Positions 31,464 to 42,273 of a stretch of 64,000 nt of DNA are shown here, one piece after another (position 1 is the first letter of the stretch; each line of letters starts with the position of its first letter). Under the pieces are notes generated by a model. It was not told where the DNA came from, ran no database searches, and saw nothing but the letters and a program-made list of their open reading frames with translations. This DNA is from JAGTVG01 sp963820995 (GTDB taxonomy: Bacteria > Bacteroidota > Bacteroidia > Cytophagales > Cyclobacteriaceae): positions 62,001-126,000 of the forward strand of contig CAWGCL010000011.1 in NCBI GenBank assembly GCA_963820995.1. Direction: 5' to 3'. A program made the translations under genes and the position numbers.

Positions 31464-32183
31464 CTAGTATTCGATCTTCTTTTTTATCTTTACTAATTCC
31501 GAAAACATTTGAAAGAATGTAGTGGTGACTGATAATCGGCTGTCCAGATCTGCTGTCCAGGAAATCGGGAATTCCTCAATCCTATATCCTGCTTTCGCTG
31601 CTCGCAGTATTATCTCTATATCAAACATAAAGCCTTCTGTGATACATTGCCGGTACAGTTCAAAAGCTACTTCCCTTTTATAGATCTTTAATCCACATTG
31701 TGTGTCAGTGAGGTTATAAGGGATTTTTGCCCATAAACGAATGAACATTCTGAATGCATAAGACATGAGACGCCGGTACCACTGCTTTTTTCTGGTTATA
31801 AGACTGTTTTTCAGAAACCGCGAACCATGCGCTATTTCACACTGTCCTTTACTTATCATATCAATTCCCGGCAAAATATCATCGTAGGGGACACAAGCAC
31901 CACTGTCAATAAAGAGTGCCAGTTTACCTTGTGCTTCCAGAATACCTGATTTTACAGCATGCCCTTTACCCCTGTGATCCTTATTAGCTATTATTTTTAA
32001 AGGAGTGCTTAGCTCATTCCTGATATTTTCTAAAAGATTCACAGTGTCGTCTGTGCTTCCATCATCAGATATTATTATTTCGCCTGACATCTTACTTAAA
32101 TGGAGGAACTGTGCTGCCAGTTGTATGTCTTTATCTATTTTATTCCCTTCATTATATACCGGTATGATAATGGAAAGATCCAT
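31464..32183 (-). CDS. family 2 glycosyltransferase (dolichol-phosphate mannosyltransferase-like)
   Basis: 239 residues, intact. It opens with the GT2/GT-A core MDLSIIIPVYNEGNKI. The first acidic site is IIISDDGSTDDTV (around 37-49), and the DXD-like site is LALFIDSGACV. The NLTDTQCGLKIYKREVAFELY segment is characteristic of polyprenyl/dolichyl-phosphate sugar synthases. No membrane segments are evident, so it probably acts at the cytoplasmic face of the membrane, loading a sugar onto a lipid carrier. It is convergent with the Agl23-like gene, which could use that lipid-linked sugar. Confidence 0.88.
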   Translation of the reverse strand: MDLSIIIPVYNEGNKIDKDIQLAAQFLHLSKMSGEIIISDDGSTDDTVNLLENIRNELSTPLKIIANKDHRGKGHAVKSGILEAQGKLALFIDSGACVPYDDILPGIDMISKGQCEIAHGSRFLKNSLITRKKQWYRRLMSYAFRMFIRLWAKIPYNLTDTQCGLKIYKREVAFELYRQCITEGFMFDIEIILRAAKAGYRIEEFPISWTADLDSRLSVTTTFFQMFSELVKIKKKIEY

Positions 32184-32420
32184 GAGGGCAATTAACGATG
32201 AAGAATTAAAATTTAAAAATAAATACTGGATATTAATTTTTTAAAATGGAGCCAATATGCGTTTTAGTGTAATTTATTGGTTTATGCAATGAGTCATTAT
32301 GTGGATATCAATTTGATTTCCAATATATACCGCATATATATGATTTAGGTCAATGGAAATCAATTATGATTCAATTTTGTTTCGTAAATTCGTTCAATAA
32401 GCATCCATATTTTTTATCAA

Positions 32421-33719
32421 ATGAAGAAGTTTTATATTTTATTCTGGTTTGTCGTTTTTGCTTGTTTTAACTCGTATGGACAAAACCTTAAGGGAGGTGG
32501 AGAGAAATACCCGGACCTGCATACCAATGAATCCTCTCTTCAAAACTGGCAGGCCCTGCGTTTCGGAATGTTTGTTCACTGGGGGCCTGTGTCCCTGAAA
32601 GGAACTGAAATTGGATGGTCAAGGGGTAATCCTGTTCCATTTGAAGAATATGACAATCTATACAAAAAATTTGATCCCGAAAATTTCAATGCGGCCGAAT
32701 GGGTTGGATTGATGAAAGATGCAGGTATGAAATATCTGATCTTTGTTTCTAAGCACCACGATGGTTTCGTTATGTGGGATACCAAAACAACAGATTACAA
32801 TATTATGTCCACCCCATATGGAAGAGATGTTTTAATGGACCTTTCTACGGAATGTGAAAAGCAAGGGATTTTATTCGGCACCTACTATTCTATTTGCGAC
32901 TGGAGACATCCTGATTACCCGGTGGAACAAAACAATCCACAAAGGAGGGAAAATGCAAACATGGATAATTATATAAAATATATGAAGGCTCAGTTAAAGG
33001 AACTCGTAGAGACATACCATACCAAAATTCTCTGGTTTGATGGGGAATGGGAGGAGCCCTGGACACATGAAATGGGAATGGACCTGTACAAATATGTAAG
33101 GAGTCTTGATGATGAGATATTGATTAATAATCGGGTGGATAAGGGACGACAAGGAATGGAAGGCGTTAGTTTATCTGATAAGTTTGCAGGTGATTTCGCG
33201 ACCCCGGAGCAGCAAGTAGGCAGATATGATCTCTTAACCCCCTGGGAATCCTGTATAACGATTTGCCAGCAATGGGCCTGGAAACCAAATGATAAAATGA
33301 AGTCGACTGAAGAATGTCTCCAGACTCTGGTAAGAACTGCAGGGGGTGACGGAAACCTTCTTTTTAATGTCGGACCGATGCCAGATGGGAAAATTGAAGA
33401 CCGACAGGCTGATCGACTGCGTGAAATGGGAGCATGGCTTAAAGATTATGGAGATGCAATTTATGAGACAAGGGGAGGCCCAACCCAACCTCAGGCCTGG
33501 GGGGTGACTACTTCCAGGGGGAAAAAAATTTATTTGCATGTATTGAAGCCAGTGAAAGAGATCATACTGCCTGATCTGTCAGAAGAAATTGTGGGCATTC
33601 GTTCTATGACAGATGACACTGAGATTGGATTTGATTTAGATGGCACTGATGTGAAGATTAAACTTCCTAAAATTAATAAGAATGTAATTGATTATGTTCT
33701 CGAGGTTAGTTTGAAATAG
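32421..33719 (+). CDS. alpha-L-fucosidase (GH29)
   Basis: 432 residues, intact. Signal peptide 1-20 (ending NSYGQ). The catalytic barrel has the GH29 landmarks: LRFGMFVHWGPVS at 46-58, GMKYLIFVSKHHDGFVMWDTKTTDYN at 102-127, and ILWFDGEWEE with Asp207 as the likely nucleophile. The stretch AGGDGNLLFNVGPMPDGKI follows. A small C-terminal beta domain ends the protein. It cleaves alpha-linked fucose from glycans outside the cytoplasm. It has its own transcript and no SusCD neighbours. With the sulfatase at 2079 it suggests access to sulfated fucose-containing polymers, which is an inference. Confidence 0.94.
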   Translation: MKKFYILFWFVVFACFNSYGQNLKGGGEKYPDLHTNESSLQNWQALRFGMFVHWGPVSLKGTEIGWSRGNPVPFEEYDNLYKKFDPENFNAAEWVGLMKDAGMKYLIFVSKHHDGFVMWDTKTTDYNIMSTPYGRDVLMDLSTECEKQGILFGTYYSICDWRHPDYPVEQNNPQRRENANMDNYIKYMKAQLKELVETYHTKILWFDGEWEEPWTHEMGMDLYKYVRSLDDEILINNRVDKGRQGMEGVSLSDKFAGDFATPEQQVGRYDLLTPWESCITICQQWAWKPNDKMKSTEECLQTLVRTAGGDGNLLFNVGPMPDGKIEDRQADRLREMGAWLKDYGDAIYETRGGPTQPQAWGVTTSRGKKIYLHVLKPVKEIILPDLSEEIVGIRSMTDDTEIGFDLDGTDVKIKLPKINKNVIDYVLEVSLK

Positions 33720-33881
33720 GAATTTGATATTCAGATTTATTGAAAAGAATTTTTATAGAATATGGTCTCAAGATTTTTTTAAGAAAGGAAATGCATCATT
33801 AGAATCAATTGAGAAGAATATAATTAAATATGTTCTGTTTGTCAGATTGTGCTATAAGATTTTATCCCTTTTGATAAAAAA

Positions 33882-35959
33882 TCATTTAAAGATGGTGATT
33901 GGGTAGGTTAATTTAAGAAAGATAATATTAGAGTTTATCTCAGTTGTTTCCGGCTCATATTCATCATATTTATCCGCACTAACAATCAAATATACTGCGC
34001 CAAAAGGTGGTTTAAAACGCCATCCAAACAATCCATAGAAATAATATTTATTGATAGAAGAATTATTCTGGGTAAAAATCCGGATCCAAAGATCCTTGGT
34101 GAAGAAATAATCAAGGGCAAGAACGTTAATAAAGGTATTGCTATTTGATGGATCAGGTGAGTATTTCAATACATTAAGATCATATGAAATAGACAGATCT
34201 TTGAATAACCTGACCTGGAATGCGGCATTCCAGAGTTGAAAATCCCTGTCAAAGTTATGGCCAAATGTGTAACCTGCACTGGCATTGGACCATTCATCGG
34301 TATTGTATCCAATTTCGAATTTATAAAAATGATTATAGTAATCTTTGTCAAAGAGTTTATACTCGTTGTTGTAGTCAAAGTCAAAACTAAATCTGTTTTT
34401 CAAATACATCCGGGCCCCATAAGTCAGGTACCAGCTTCTCAATATTCCTGTCTGGCTCCAGAAAACATTATTTCTCCCAAATACCTGTATATATGATATT
34501 TTTTTCTTGATCCACCACCGGTAACTGATATCCCCATCAAGTTCATGCCTGTCATCATCCCTGATGAAACCTGTCTGGTTTACATTATCCCTGAAGTTTT
34601 CACCAAAACTTGAGTACCGGATATGATAATGGTAGATATTGTTTTCCCGGGCGAAACGTACAAACCATGCCGAGTGGGATAAAAAATCACCGGGGGCGCT
34701 ACCTACAAATTGACCGGTAAACTTCCAGGTCTTTCCAAGGTTTAGGACGTAATCAAGGCTTAAGGACCTGACATAACCTCCATCCCATATTTTATCCGCA
34801 TAGGTCAAGCCAATATTGGAAGAATTTAAAATGTCTCTTTTAACCCTTATAGAATTAAACCATGCTTTGGGTTCTTCAGTAGACGGGATCTCTTCAGTTC
34901 GGGCAAAAAGACCATTGAATTGGTATTTCCCTACTTTTCCTATGGCCTTCCCTCCATATTGCATATCCCCAATTCGTCTTGAGTAAAAATTCTGAATCCT
35001 GGTTTGAAACATTTCGTTTCCATCCTGAAAGAACAACCTTTTATCCGGAAAACGGAGTTCCCAGGGAGTGAGGTTAATTTGTTCTTTATCTCCCTCGACT
35101 GTTGCGAAATCTGGATTATACGTCAGATTTGTGGCTAGATTTGAACCAATATTAAAGAGGAGATCAGCCCCTGCATCCGCTTTGATCTTCTGGTCAACAC
35201 CTGTAATATCACTATCTTCATACCTTAAAGTACCGTATGGGAATAAGGTCATATTACTTTTTTTCCTACCCCTTCGGATTTACACCTGTTAAGTTTGCCA
35301 CCTTGTGAAATTCTAAAGTTCTCACTCACTTCAGTCCACCAAGATGTTTCAAGGTTTTCCCTAATTACCCGGCCCAGGTTAAGTCCCCATATTTCTGATT
35401 TGGGATTATACAGGATCTTTTCAAAAGGTATGCGGATTTCAACAGTCCACCCCCAATCATGGATATGGGTATCTGCCTCCCATTCTGTATCCCAGAAGAA
35501 ATCTATATTTTTTCCATCATCCGTTACTTTTGCATCGGTTAAAGTGCCTATAGGATTGACCATGAAAAGGTAGGCATTCTGATTGTCATTATAGGTGTCT
35601 AGTAAAACCGCAATAACATCATCGCTGTCATCTGCCATGTCCCTTCGTTGAATTTTGCCAACAATCTCATCTCTTCCATTTGAAAAGCATTTGAAAGCAA
35701 AATAGATATTCTTTTCATCTTGCCCAATGTATACTGTTGACTTCCTTGATGAAGGCTGTCCTTTAATTGGTTCCAATTGTATGAGTTGTGTAATGGAATC
35801 TTCTACTATCCATTCAGCTTCATTGATTTGACCATCAACGACAGGCATATTTTCGAAATGGGTAGCTTTGAAGGAGGGTTGTGAATAGGCATTAAGAACT
35901 AATAAAGCAAAAGCAAATTGCAGGTAAAAAAATCTTATATATGGTGTCCATATGTTCAC
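33882..35959 (-). CDS. DUF5916 protein: CBM9-like domain plus outer-membrane barrel (frameshifted)
   Basis: About 692 residues. Signal peptide 1-26 (ALLVLNAYSQP). Residues ~30-210 form a family-9-type carbohydrate-binding-like domain (VVDGQINEAEWIVED, KNIYFAFKCFSNG, GWTVEIRIPFEKIL). The long C-terminal part is the DUF5916 barrel: NLATNLTYNPDFATVEGDKEQINLTPWELRFPDKRLFFQDGNEMF, FYSRRIG, and repeated amphipathic aromatic strands to the end (ITIFK). The frame breaks near 35250-35285, around a run of seven A. The start of the second part (MTLFPYGTLRYED) is internal, not a true start. Such proteins are outer-membrane and of unknown function. Confidence 0.86.
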
Positions 35960-36823
35960 AACAATTCTAATATAAATATATAGTATATTTTATATTCAAG
36001 TTTACTGGTAAGTATAAAAGATGATAATTAGAAATCTTTTTGTATTAATTGTGCCAGTGATACGGCATTTCAAATCTGAAAATCTCATCTTAATATTATG
36101 GTTAAAGGAATAATCTGCTCTAGGTAATATGACCTGGTATAAATAATTTTAGCTCTGATAGTCGATAAATTTTTTAGATTTTGCAGGAGAAATCGGTAGA
36201 GATTAAGATAAAAACTTCAATTTTTTTAAGGAGCGGATTAATTTTTTTTAAAAAATTTTCGATTTTTTCCTGAAAAATAACTGGAATCATGTCATTAACA
36301 GTAATTTGAATAATATTAAGGCTGACCTTTTAGCAATTTACCAGGATGTTTTGCCTGTAATCTCATAAATGACTCTCATACCCCGAATCTAAAATTTGCC
36401 ATATTTTTCATAGTTTATCCATAATTCTTATAATCTAAATTATAGTAGGTCGGAATGAGTAAAATCAGCCAATTGTTTTAAAGAGTTACTTTAATGATAA
36501 ATCTTTAAAAAATTATAATTAATATAAAATTAATTTAATAAATGTATACCCATAACTGATGAGTTTTTTGAGCGCATTTTCACCATTAAGATTTGTATAA
36601 AATCAAGATCATAAAAAATTGAATAAGAGCAATAAATCTCCAGAATAACGATCAATTATATTATATATATTATATTTTATATTTAAAAAGTACCATAAAA
36701 TCATAAAAATTTTCTATATTGCAAAATAATTCTATACCCCTTTTACAAATATTATTTTGTGTATTTTTGCACATTCATGGGTGAAGAAATTAAGTTATTT
36801 CTTCTGACAATAAGAGTAAGAAT
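35960..36823. other. long AT-rich intergenic region
   Basis: 864 bases without a supportable gene, among the most AT-rich DNA in the window (for example the TATATAT-rich stretch around 36655-36690). It separates the divergent DUF5916 and T9SS adhesin genes and must hold promoters for both. Apart from a possible -7 element at 36762 I see no RNA gene, repeat or strong hairpin. Confidence 0.5.
36762..36769 (+). promoter_or_regulatory. possible Bacteroidota -7 promoter element
   Basis: TATTTTTG matches the Bacteroidota -7 consensus TAnnTTTG, 55 bases upstream of the adhesin start. No convincing -33 TTTG partner is seen at the right spacing. Confidence 0.28.
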
Positions 36824-39027
36824 TTGAAACCAAGCATTCGAACCTTTGTCGCTAGTTGTTTTTGTTTAGCATCAGTTATCGTCTATGGCCAAAGTGGAGT
36901 ATCCACTGATCCTGATGAACGGGTGACTGAACCTATCTCTGTATCTGATCCAACGACCAATTCTAACATTGAATCCCAAAATCAAATTGTGTCCAAGCCT
37001 TTCATTATCAAATAATGAGACTGGGTTAAAAGAGATTTATTGAAGGGACTGCTTGCACTACTCTTACATATTATGAGAATGATGGTGTTGTCCGATTGAA
37101 GATGATATATCCTTAAGTAATTCTTCCGATTCCTATCTTGAAGGCGCAATTGTTCATATTTATGAGAATTTTAATCCAGATCAGGATTCACTTGTATTTG
37201 ATGACCGGGATAACATAATCGGGACATACGATCATTCTGAAGGAAAGTTAATGCTAAGAGGCAGGGCATCTATGGCAGACTATAAGAGAGCCCTTTCTTC
37301 CGTAGGTTATATTAATATCAGCGAGGACCCGGTCGCAGAACGCCGAAAGGTAAATTTCTTTGCTGATGATGGGACGGACAGCCACAATTTTGAGCGCGAT
37401 CTATATTGATGTGGTTCCAGTCAATGATCCTCCTGTAATATCAGGGTCAGAAACGGTTTTATTATATGCGCCGGGAAGTGGAGCTGTTGAAATTGATACC
37501 ATGATATCTATTATAGATGTTGATGACACCTTAATTCAAAGGGCCCGCATATGGATCAGTAATAATTATAAGATCTCAGAAGACCTGATAGACGTAGCAG
37601 AAAAATATGGCCTGTCTGTAACCTATGATGTGCCATCTGCCCATCTTCATATCAACGGGCCGGCCCCAATACATGAATATGAAGATATTATGTCGATGGT
37701 CACCTATATCAATACCAATCCTGACCCGGAACCTTCTACAAGAAAAGTAGGATTTAAGGTATGGGATGATGATGTTCGCAGTAATTTTCATTATAAAAAA
37801 ATTGAGATCTTGCCGGTTAATATGCCTCCGGAAATTGTTGGAGAAGATGGTTCTCCCATCGATACAATATATATTTCTACGATTCAAAACGTCCCGGTTG
37901 ATGTATGTGTGGATGCGAGGGATCCGGAAGGAAATATAGCCGCAATTTCGACAGTAATATCCCATACGGGGAATGGATCGGCAGCAGATCTAATAGATTT
38001 GTGTTTTACTTTTATCCCGGCATTGGACTTTATTGGTACTGACACACTCACGGTTCATGTATGTGATGACGGTATTCCTTCCAAATGTGATACAGTTATT
38101 GTAATTGCAGATGTGGAACCTGAACCTGATGCTACACCATACATAGTAGATGTTACAGGCACAACAATTGATACAGTATATTTTGAAACTGATGAAGATG
38201 TTGCACTTGAATTCTGCCTGTATGTGGATGTGCCAGAGGGAGAGGAGTTGGGATTAGGTAGTATCTCAGAGGCAGGTGATAGCACAGCCCATGGCACTTT
38301 AAATGAAAATGATGAGGGACCGTATTGCTTTGTTTATCAACCTGAAGAAAATTTCTTTGGGCAATCAAGCTGGATTATAAAGGTGTGTAACGACAGTGTC
38401 CCTCCAGCCTGTGACAGTGTAGTGGTTATTATAGATGTGTTACCGGTTAATGACGAGCCTGTTGCTGTGAATGATACAGTAACTGCAATCAGTAACTATA
38501 CCCTAACCGGGAATGTTACGGATAACGACTACGATATTGAAGGGGATAACCTGATTGTAAATGAAAATCCTGAAGCCGGCCCTATGCATGGTGCCGTGGT
38601 CCTTCACCCTAACGGAAATTTCGAATACACTGCCGATCCAGGTTATCTGGGAGAGGACAGGTTTACATATATAGTTTGTGATGATGGTAATCCATCCTTA
38701 TGCGCTTCAGCTGATGTGGTTATAACGGTCGAAGAAGTGCCCTTGAAAGTCTACAATGCTGTCTCACCTAATGGAGATGACCTGAATGATTTTCTGTATA
38801 TCGAGGGCATAGAGTATTACCCTGATAACTTACTGAGCATATATGACAGATATAATAATCTGGTTTATGAAACACTAGGTTATAACAATAATAATGTCAC
38901 CTGGGTTGGACAGGCAAATAAAGGTATGTCAACAAAAGACTTGCCGGGTGATACCTATTTCTACATACTGAATCCAGGGGAAGGAACGCCTCTGTTAAAA
39001 GGATTTATAATGCTAAAAGTAGAATAA
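36824..39027 (+). CDS. T9SS type B secreted protein with cadherin/Ig-like repeats (frameshifted)
   Basis: About 734 residues. The open frame begins at TTG 36824, giving a signal peptide (IRTFVASCFCLASVIVYGQ). Breaks around 37015-37090 and near 37380 interrupt it. The parts between read EDDISLSNSSDSYLEGAIVHIYENF and VNFFADDGTDS. From 37380 on it is intact: cadherin-like/Ig-like repeats with VPVNDPPVISG, LPVNDEPVAVNDTV, GPMHGAVVLHPNGNFEYTADPGYLGEDRFTY. The last ~90 residues are a type B sorting domain (NAVSPNGDDLNDFLYIEGIEYYPDNLLSIYDRYNNLVYE), so it is exported by the type IX secretion system to the surface. It is followed after 3 bases by PorP/SprF, its usual genomic partner. Confidence 0.85.
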
Positions 39028-39030
39028 TAT

Positions 39031-39957
39031 ATGAAGAAAACTTTACTGTTATTCTTTTTTATATTGATCTTCGCGGGCGTTTCTAGTGCTCAACAGCAAG
39101 CTACCTACGCTCAATATATGTTCAATGGACTGGCGATCAACCCAGCATATGCGGGAAGTCACGGTTCCTTGAGCACCACTGCGTTATTTCGATATCAATC
39201 CATCGGAGTGCCGGGAGCCCCGAATACACAAACAATTTCAGCGCATTCTCCTCTTAATAATGAAAGGATCGCCCTCGGTATGCTGATCATTCATGACAAG
39301 ATAGGGGTTATTGACCAGGTGGGTGTTAATGCTATATATGCATATAGATTGTTCCTGTCTTCAAATAATCAAAGTCCGAAAGTGCTTTCCTTCGGACTTC
39401 AGGCAGGAGTAAGTACGTACAGGGCCCAATATTCACAACTTGATATTTATCATCCTACTGATCCGTCTTTTACCCAAGATGTAAACCAGACCATGCCCGC
39501 CTTTGGTTTTGGCATATATTACTATTCGGAAAAATTCTATGCTGGACTTAGTGCCCCGAATTTAATGTATAATGTATTTGACCGTGGTAACGAACTTGAA
39601 ACCATTGTACAATCGAATCCTATCATATTGAACTCGGGTTATGTGATTACCTTAAGCCGTTTGATGAAACTCAGGCCTAACTTTCTGCTAAAATTGTTGG
39701 ACCAAAAAGTGGTTGAATTAGATCTGAATGCCAATATTTCATTTGATGATGTTCTATGGCTGGGTGTTTCCTATCAAGTATCAAGCGCTGTAAACCTTCT
39801 GGCAGAGGTACAAATAACCAACCAATTGCGTATAGGATATTCCTATGCCTTCAGAACAAGTAGTATTAAAAGAGTTGACCTCGGGTCTCATGAATTCATG
39901 ATCAACTACAGGTTCAAATATCCGAAATCCGGGATCGTTACCCCAAGACATTTCTAA
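39031..39957 (+). CDS. PorP/SprF family type IX secretion-associated outer-membrane protein
   Basis: 308 residues, intact. Signal peptide 1-20 (ending SSAQQ). The family signature follows directly: QATYAQYMFNGLAINPAYAGSHGSLSTTALFRYQSIG and NERIALGMLIIHDKIGV. Amphipathic strands run to the end (INYRFKYPKSGI). SprF-type proteins assist secretion or surface attachment of the type B cargo encoded next to them. The position 3 bases after the adhesin gene and 6 before the OmpA gene supports a dedicated three-gene unit. Confidence 0.93.
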   Translation: MKKTLLLFFFILIFAGVSSAQQQATYAQYMFNGLAINPAYAGSHGSLSTTALFRYQSIGVPGAPNTQTISAHSPLNNERIALGMLIIHDKIGVIDQVGVNAIYAYRLFLSSNNQSPKVLSFGLQAGVSTYRAQYSQLDIYHPTDPSFTQDVNQTMPAFGFGIYYYSEKFYAGLSAPNLMYNVFDRGNELETIVQSNPIILNSGYVITLSRLMKLRPNFLLKLLDQKVVELDLNANISFDDVLWLGVSYQVSSAVNLLAEVQITNQLRIGYSYAFRTSSIKRVDLGSHEFMINYRFKYPKSGIVTPRHF

Positions 39958-39963
39958 GCTGAT

Positions 39964-42210
39964 ATGAAGAACTTACTCTTATTCCTGGCCTTTGTGCTTA
40001 TATTGGGTCACTCCGTCAGTGGGCAGAGTTCTAATATCTCTACGCTTTTCCAAAGTAATCTTCGTAAAGCCGATAATTATTACAGTAAACTTCAATACCA
40101 GAACGCCATAGAATTTTATAAACGGGTATTGGAAAGAGATTCCAGCCACTTCAAATCCAAGCTTAGGCTGGCTGAATTATATATGATTTTGAAAGATCCT
40201 GATTCATCGGCTGTCTGGTATGATAAGATTATATCAACAGTTAATGATCCATCCAAAATAGATCCTGAACACTATTATAATTATGCGCAGGTGCTTTCTT
40301 CAACTAATAGATATGAAGAAGCATTATCCTGGTATGAGCTATATGCAGTTCTTGTCCCTGGAGATTCAAGAAATATGGATAAAATCCAGTTTCTGAATAA
40401 TATGGACTATTATTTGAGTGATTCCAATCTTTATGAGCTTATCGTCCTGCCTTTCAATTCTGACCATTCTGATTTTGGCGTTAAATATTATGATTCCGGT
40501 TTTGTATTTATCTCTTCAAGGGATAAGCGGGTATTGCTGACAAATAATGCTAAATCAGCGATGTCGGAAAAGGAATCCCCTTTAAATCTGTATTATGTAG
40601 GTTTAGATTCGCCTGATCACTACCAGGAACCGGCTCATTTCCAAAAAGAGCTAAAAACGAGGTTCCATGAAGGGCCATTGGCATTTTATGCTGACAACAA
40701 AAAAGTGATTTTCACCAGGAATAATTATTATGAAGGTAAAAAAACAAGAAGTACCCTGGGGATCTTAAATGTAGGCCTCTTTACGGCAGAGATGGATGAT
40801 AATAACAACTGGAAAAAAATTGAAGCGTTTGAATACAACAATCCTGAATTTTCAAATGGCCATCCAAGCCTGTCGGAAGATAATAAACGATTATATTTTT
40901 CATCAAATATGCCTGGCGGTATAGGAGGAAATGATATTTACGTTTCTTTTGATGAAAACGGAAAATGGGGTAAACCTGTCAATCTGGGACCTGAAATAAA
41001 TACACCTGGTGATGAGATGTTCCCTTATATTTCGGACGACAGCACATTATATTTTGCATCAGATGGATGGGGAGGTTTTGGAAGCCTGGATATATTCAGG
41101 GCACTTGGTCATGACAGTGTTTTTATAAGTCCTTATAACCTCGGATTCCCAATCAATACCAATAAGGATGATTTTGCACTGGTAATTAATGAAAAGGAAA
41201 GGAGTGGTTATTTCTCGTCCGACCGCGAAGGTGGTAAAGGCTTCGACGATATTTATGCTTTTAATGTAAAATCATTTAAGATACATGCCAGGGTGTTGGA
41301 ACTGTTCCGGAAGGAGCCGATCCCGGAAGTACTGGCTTCCCTGATCAATATAGAGGGGGACACCATCGATCAAAGGTATTCAGACAAAAATGGCAGGTTT
41401 CAAATGGAATTGCCCTTCGATTCTGAATATACCATTAAACTGACCAAGGATGAGTATACCCAATATGAGTATATTCATTTATCAACCTTAGACCGTAAAT
41501 CAGGAATTGATAGCCCGGATTATTATATGTGGAAACACGAATTGTTTTCTGCGGGCATTATATTTAATAATGAGACCCATATTCCCATGCCAAATGTATT
41601 GGTTATGCTCCATAACCAGACAGACAATGTGATAGATTCAACATTTACTGATGACCAGGGGAAATATGTGTTTCCTTTATTGCCGGACAAGTCTTATGAA
41701 GTGATGGCGGATAAAGAGGGATATTTGGCTGACACATTGCCAGTGATGACTAACCGGATTCAGGAGGGAACCATATTAAATGACTTCGTTCTGGAGTCCG
41801 AGTTCATTGAAAAGGTATTTGTGTATTTCGATTTTGACAAGAGCAACGTCAAATCAAGATTCTATCCTGACTTAAACCGGATGGTGGATCTTTTGAATAA
41901 ATATCCAGACACAAGGTTCTCCATCGGTGCCCATGCTGATGCCAGGGGCAGCAATGCATATAATCAGGCCTTGTCGGAAAGAAGAGCAAATTCAGTAAAG
42001 AGATATATGATCGCTAAAGGGATTGATCCCTTACGGATAGATACCAGAGGATTTGGTGAATTGCTGATCATAAACCGCTGTGTGGACGGGGTAAATTGTC
42101 AGGAGATTGAGCACTCAATCAACCGAAGGGCCGAATTAAAGGTCGAATTTGGAAGTATGGATCAAAGTTCAGCTTCTATATATAATACAGGAGATCCGAG
42201 AGATCAATAG
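39964..42210 (+). CDS. OmpA family protein with TPR and PD40 propeller (PorE-like)
   Basis: 748 residues, intact. Signal peptide 1-20 (ending SVSGQ). In order: TPR-like helices at ~30-135 (KADNYYSKLQYQNAIEFYKRVLERD), a PD40 propeller at ~160-430 (GHPSLSEDNKRLYFSSNMPGGIGGNDIYV, PYISDDSTLYFASDGWGGFGSLDIF, GYFSSDREGGKGFDDIYAF), carboxypeptidase-regulatory-like domains at ~440-610, and a C-terminal OmpA domain at ~625-735 (VYFDFDKSNVKS, GAHADARGSNAYNQALSERRANSVKRYM). The OmpA domain anchors to peptidoglycan. This architecture follows PorP/SprF genes across Bacteroidota and resembles PorE of the T9SS. Confidence 0.92.
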   Translation: MKNLLLFLAFVLILGHSVSGQSSNISTLFQSNLRKADNYYSKLQYQNAIEFYKRVLERDSSHFKSKLRLAELYMILKDPDSSAVWYDKIISTVNDPSKIDPEHYYNYAQVLSSTNRYEEALSWYELYAVLVPGDSRNMDKIQFLNNMDYYLSDSNLYELIVLPFNSDHSDFGVKYYDSGFVFISSRDKRVLLTNNAKSAMSEKESPLNLYYVGLDSPDHYQEPAHFQKELKTRFHEGPLAFYADNKKVIFTRNNYYEGKKTRSTLGILNVGLFTAEMDDNNNWKKIEAFEYNNPEFSNGHPSLSEDNKRLYFSSNMPGGIGGNDIYVSFDENGKWGKPVNLGPEINTPGDEMFPYISDDSTLYFASDGWGGFGSLDIFRALGHDSVFISPYNLGFPINTNKDDFALVINEKERSGYFSSDREGGKGFDDIYAFNVKSFKIHARVLELFRKEPIPEVLASLINIEGDTIDQRYSDKNGRFQMELPFDSEYTIKLTKDEYTQYEYIHLSTLDRKSGIDSPDYYMWKHELFSAGIIFNNETHIPMPNVLVMLHNQTDNVIDSTFTDDQGKYVFPLLPDKSYEVMADKEGYLADTLPVMTNRIQEGTILNDFVLESEFIEKVFVYFDFDKSNVKSRFYPDLNRMVDLLNKYPDTRFSIGAHADARGSNAYNQALSERRANSVKRYMIAKGIDPLRIDTRGFGELLIINRCVDGVNCQEIEHSINRRAELKVEFGSMDQSSASIYNTGDPRDQ

Positions 42211-42245
42211 TATGTATTTAATTACCTCAAATTAAGATAGTTTCT

Positions 42246-42253
42246 TATTTTTG
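42246..42253 (+). promoter_or_regulatory. possible Bacteroidota -7 promoter element
   Basis: TATTTTTG fits TAnnTTTG and lies 20 bases before the acyltransferase start. A clear -33 element is not seen; it suggests the acyltransferase may have its own promoter. Confidence 0.25.
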
Positions 42254-42273
42254 CCCTTCTGACTAATGAAATA

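Noticed and set aside
33724..33906. 60-residue open frame after the fucosidase gene
   Set aside because: No ATG start or ribosome-binding site, overlaps the end of the DUF5916 gene, and has a composition expected from AT-rich DNA.
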